A DNA stretch of 64,000 nucleotides from NCBI RefSeq assembly GCF_009600315.1, contig NZ_WIWC01000011.1, positions 62,001 to 126,000 of the forward strand. Reading direction: 5' to 3'. Each line of letters begins with the position of its first letter. The stretch's first letter is position 1. A program made the translations under genes and the position numbers. Origin of the DNA: Pseudomonas helleri. Lineage in GTDB: Bacteria > Pseudomonadota > Gammaproteobacteria > Pseudomonadales > Pseudomonadaceae. This document shows, piece after piece, positions 61,807-64,000 of this stretch. The notes below the pieces were generated by a model, which did no database searches, was not told the DNA's origin, and saw only the letters and a program-made list of their open reading frames with translations.

Positions 61807-63275
61807 TGCCAACGGCGGCACGTTTACCTTTCAGCTTTGCCCGTCGTTTTGGCGTGCTGCTGGACACGTCGACAACGCCAGCGGCCTTGTTGATTCGCGC
61901 CGACACCCCCTTGACCGCACTGGCCGAAGCACAGCGGTTGGCGTGCGGTGAGGTGGCGATTCAGGTCATCAGCGACACGCATTTCGGCGAACTATTGGCC
62001 AGCAGTTACAGCACCGGCCAAAGTGCCGCCGAACAAGTTGCCCAAGGGCTGGACGACGAACTTGACCTGATGAGCCTGGCTGAGCAAGTACCGCAAACAG
62101 CCGACTTACTGGAACAGGAAGGCGACGCACCGATTATTCGTTTGATCAATGCCTTGCTGCGTGAAGCCATGCGCGAGAAAGCTTCGGACGTACACTTGGA
62201 AACCTTCGAGCACACCCTGTCGGTGCGCATGCGCATCGACGGTCAATTACGCGAAGTATTAAGGCCCAAGCGCGAGCTGACCAACTTGCTGGTGTCACGG
62301 ATCAAAGTCATGGCCCGTCTGGACATCGCTGAAAAACGCGTGCCCCAGGATGGTCGCATCAGTCTGCGGCTGGCCGGGCATGAAGTGGATGTGCGGGTGT
62401 CGACCTTGCCTTCTGCCCACGGTGAACGGGTGGTGATGCGCTTGCTCGACAAACAGGCCGGGCGGCTGGACCTCAAATGCCTGGGCATGCCCGCCGACAC
62501 CCTGAGCCGATTTGAACAGATACTGGCCCGCCCCCACGGCATTTTCCTGGTGACCGGCCCCACCGGCTCAGGCAAAACCACCAGTTTGTACGCCGCCCTC
62601 AGCCATCTTAACCACGAGACGCGCAATATTCTGACCGTCGAAGATCCGGTGGAATATCACCTGCCGGGTATCGGCCAAACGCCGGTCAACACCAAAGCCC
62701 AGATGACCTTTGCCCGTGGTTTGCGAGCCATTTTGCGTCAGGACCCGGACGTGGTCATGGTCGGTGAAATCCGTGACCATGAAACCGCCGAAATCGCCGT
62801 TCAGGCCTCATTGACCGGGCACCTCGTGCTGTCGACCTTGCACACCAACAGCGCCATCGGCGCCGTCACCCGGCTGGTGGACATGGGCGTGGATGCTTAT
62901 CTGCTGGCGTCCTCATTGGTGGGCGTATTGGCCCAGCGCCTCCTGCGCACCCTGTGTGCCGACTGCAAAACGGCCTATCGCGCCGACCCGGTCACCAGCG
63001 TTCGGCTGGGCCTCGCGCCAGAGGACGCGCCCACCCTGTTCCGCGCTCAGGGTTGCAGCCACTGCCAGCAAGGTTATCGAGGACGCACCGGTATCTATGA
63101 ACTAATCGCTATCACCCCGACCCTTGCAGGCCTTATTCATCGGGGCGCCAGTGAACCGGATCTGGTATACGAGGCCCGGCAAGGTTCTCCCGGTTTGTTT
63201 CAGGACGGTCAGCGGTTGGTGCTCGAAGGGCTGACCAGCCTTGACGAACTCTTGCGTGTTACCCAAGAGGACTGA
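61803..63275 (+). CDS. gspE: type II secretion ATPase GspE
   Basis: 490 residues. N-terminal domain for GspL contact, then the ATPase with Walker A GPTGSGKTTS, Asp box VEDPVEYHLPGIGQ, Walker B LRQDPDVVMVGEIRD, His box HLVLSTLHTNSAIGA, and the zinc motif with four Cys (LCADCKT and GCSHCQQG). Either ATG at 61803 or 61806 could start. Two bases separate it from gspF. Confidence 0.97.
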   Translation: MMPTAARLPFSFARRFGVLLDTSTTPAALLIRADTPLTALAEAQRLACGEVAIQVISDTHFGELLASSYSTGQSAAEQVAQGLDDELDLMSLAEQVPQTADLLEQEGDAPIIRLINALLREAMREKASDVHLETFEHTLSVRMRIDGQLREVLRPKRELTNLLVSRIKVMARLDIAEKRVPQDGRISLRLAGHEVDVRVSTLPSAHGERVVMRLLDKQAGRLDLKCLGMPADTLSRFEQILARPHGIFLVTGPTGSGKTTSLYAALSHLNHETRNILTVEDPVEYHLPGIGQTPVNTKAQMTFARGLRAILRQDPDVVMVGEIRDHETAEIAVQASLTGHLVLSTLHTNSAIGAVTRLVDMGVDAYLLASSLVGVLAQRLLRTLCADCKTAYRADPVTSVRLGLAPEDAPTLFRAQGCSHCQQGYRGRTGIYELIAITPTLAGLIHRGASEPDLVYEARQGSPGLFQDGQRLVLEGLTSLDELLRVTQED

Positions 63276-63277
63276 AC

Positions 63278-64000
63278 ATGCCAGCCTTTGAGTATCAGGC
63301 GCAGGACGCCAACGGGCGCAAATGCCGCGGGTCACAAGAAGCTGACAGTGCACGCCATGCCCGTCAGCTCTTACGCGAACGAGGTTTGCGTCTGACCCAC
63401 CTCAGCGAGCCTAAAAAAGGCCGGGGCCAAGGCAGCAATGCCCAATCGGGCACGCGGTTGGGCGTCACCGATCTGGCCTTGCTGACCCGCCAGCTGGCGA
63501 CCTTGATACATGCCGGTTTACCCCTTGAGGAAGCATTGGGTGCCGTTGCCGCACAAAGTGAAAAGCGCCGAGTCAGCCAACTATTAGCCGCTGTGCGCAG
63601 CCGGGTGCTCGAAGGTCATGCGCTGGCCACGTCACTGATGGCGTTCCCCAAGGCCTTCCCCGAATTGTTTCGCGCCACAGTCGCCGCCGGTGAGCGCAGT
63701 GGCCATTTGGGCCACGTGCTGGAGCAACTGGCCGACTACACCGAAGCCCGGCATGCCTCGCGGCAAAAGATTCAACTGGCCTTGGTGTACCCGCTGATTT
63801 TGTTGGTGGCTTCGTTCTCGATTGTCGGTTTTCTGCTCGGGTATGTGGTGCCCGACGTGGTCAAAATATTTATCAACAGCGGCCAGTCGCTGCCTGCATT
63901 GACCCAGGCCATGATCGCCCTCAGCAGCGGTTTGCGCAGCTACGGTGGGTTGCTGCTGATTCTGTTGTTCGCGGCTGTGCTGGCTGCGCGCTGGGGTTTG
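63278..64000 (+). CDS. gspF: type II secretion platform protein GspF, 3' end cut by window
   Basis: 241 residues visible. N-terminal MPAFEYQAQDANGRKCRGSQEADSARHARQLLRERGLR, then LLTRQLATLIHAGLPLEEAL and a first membrane span (IQLALVYPLILLVASFSIVGFLLGYVVPDVV). Inner-membrane platform of the T2SS. Continues past the window, presumably followed by gspG and the pseudopilins. Confidence 0.95.
   Translation, partial: MPAFEYQAQDANGRKCRGSQEADSARHARQLLRERGLRLTHLSEPKKGRGQGSNAQSGTRLGVTDLALLTRQLATLIHAGLPLEEALGAVAAQSEKRRVSQLLAAVRSRVLEGHALATSLMAFPKAFPELFRATVAAGERSGHLGHVLEQLADYTEARHASRQKIQLALVYPLILLVASFSIVGFLLGYVVPDVVKIFINSGQSLPALTQAMIALSSGLRSYGGLLLILLFAAVLAARWGL

Overview
The window is a piece of a Pseudomonas chromosome, most likely from the P. 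fluorescens/P. fragi side of the genus. The evidence is the gene order: hut genes, pip-dtd-opgGH, an amino-acid ABC transporter, rsmE-tatCBA-hisEI-ubiBJE, hslUV, argS, priA, rpmE, malic enzyme, ponA, pilMNOPQ, aroKB, gltBD, hemE. This is the conserved Pseudomonas order (remembered from the PAO1 region around PA5034-PA5098). GTG and TTG starts are common, and several Pseudomonas-type REP/REPIN palindromes lie between genes. No rRNA, tRNA, insertion sequence or CRISPR array was seen.

Layout. 1-3.6 kb: end of the histidine-utilisation operon (hutH partial, hutI, hutG). 3.7-9.7 kb: pip, dtd and the osmoregulated periplasmic glucan genes opgGH. 9.8-12.4 kb: a polar amino-acid ABC importer. 12.5-14.1 kb: a chemoreceptor. 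14.3-20.3 kb: one long leftward cluster, ubiE-ubiJ-ubiB-hisI-hisE-tatA-tatB-tatC-rsmE. 20.4-22.8 kb: a remnant polyhydroxyalkanoate (PHA) region. It keeps a small granule-region gene and a PhaF-like phasin, but the PHA synthases, depolymerase, phaD and phaI expected here are absent and two small AT-rich paralogous genes lie between the remnants. 22.8-31.6 kb: DUF971, hslUV (with an RpoH-type promoter), a SPOR protein, argS, priA, rpmE and a secreted nuclease. 31.8-33.1 kb: malic enzyme. 33.3-39.2 kb: a type VI secretion vgrG island (VgrG, DUF4123 chaperone, putative periplasmic immunity protein, class-3 lipase effector) placed between the malic enzyme and ponA. The lipase reading frame is broken by an exact 41-bp tandem duplication. 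39.3-56.8 kb: ponA, pilMNOPQ, aroKB, a DamX-like protein, gltBD, hemE. 57.2-64 kb: a chitin-type lytic polysaccharide monooxygenase (LPMO), a small cytochrome b561 and the start of a type II secretion operon (gspC, D, E, F partial).

How the parts work together. Most genes are housekeeping (histidine catabolism and synthesis, ubiquinone, protein export, proteolysis, glutamate synthesis, haem, cell wall). Three accessory regions stand out: the T6SS lipase island with its frame-breaking duplication, the eroded PHA locus with a paralogous pair of unknown genes, and the LPMO-cytochrome b561-T2SS cluster. In the last, the b561 stop codon overlaps the gspC start, which suggests that a copper oxidase, a possible electron donor and its exporter are grouped together. 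Calls rest on reading translated sequence and remembered family motifs; no database search was run.
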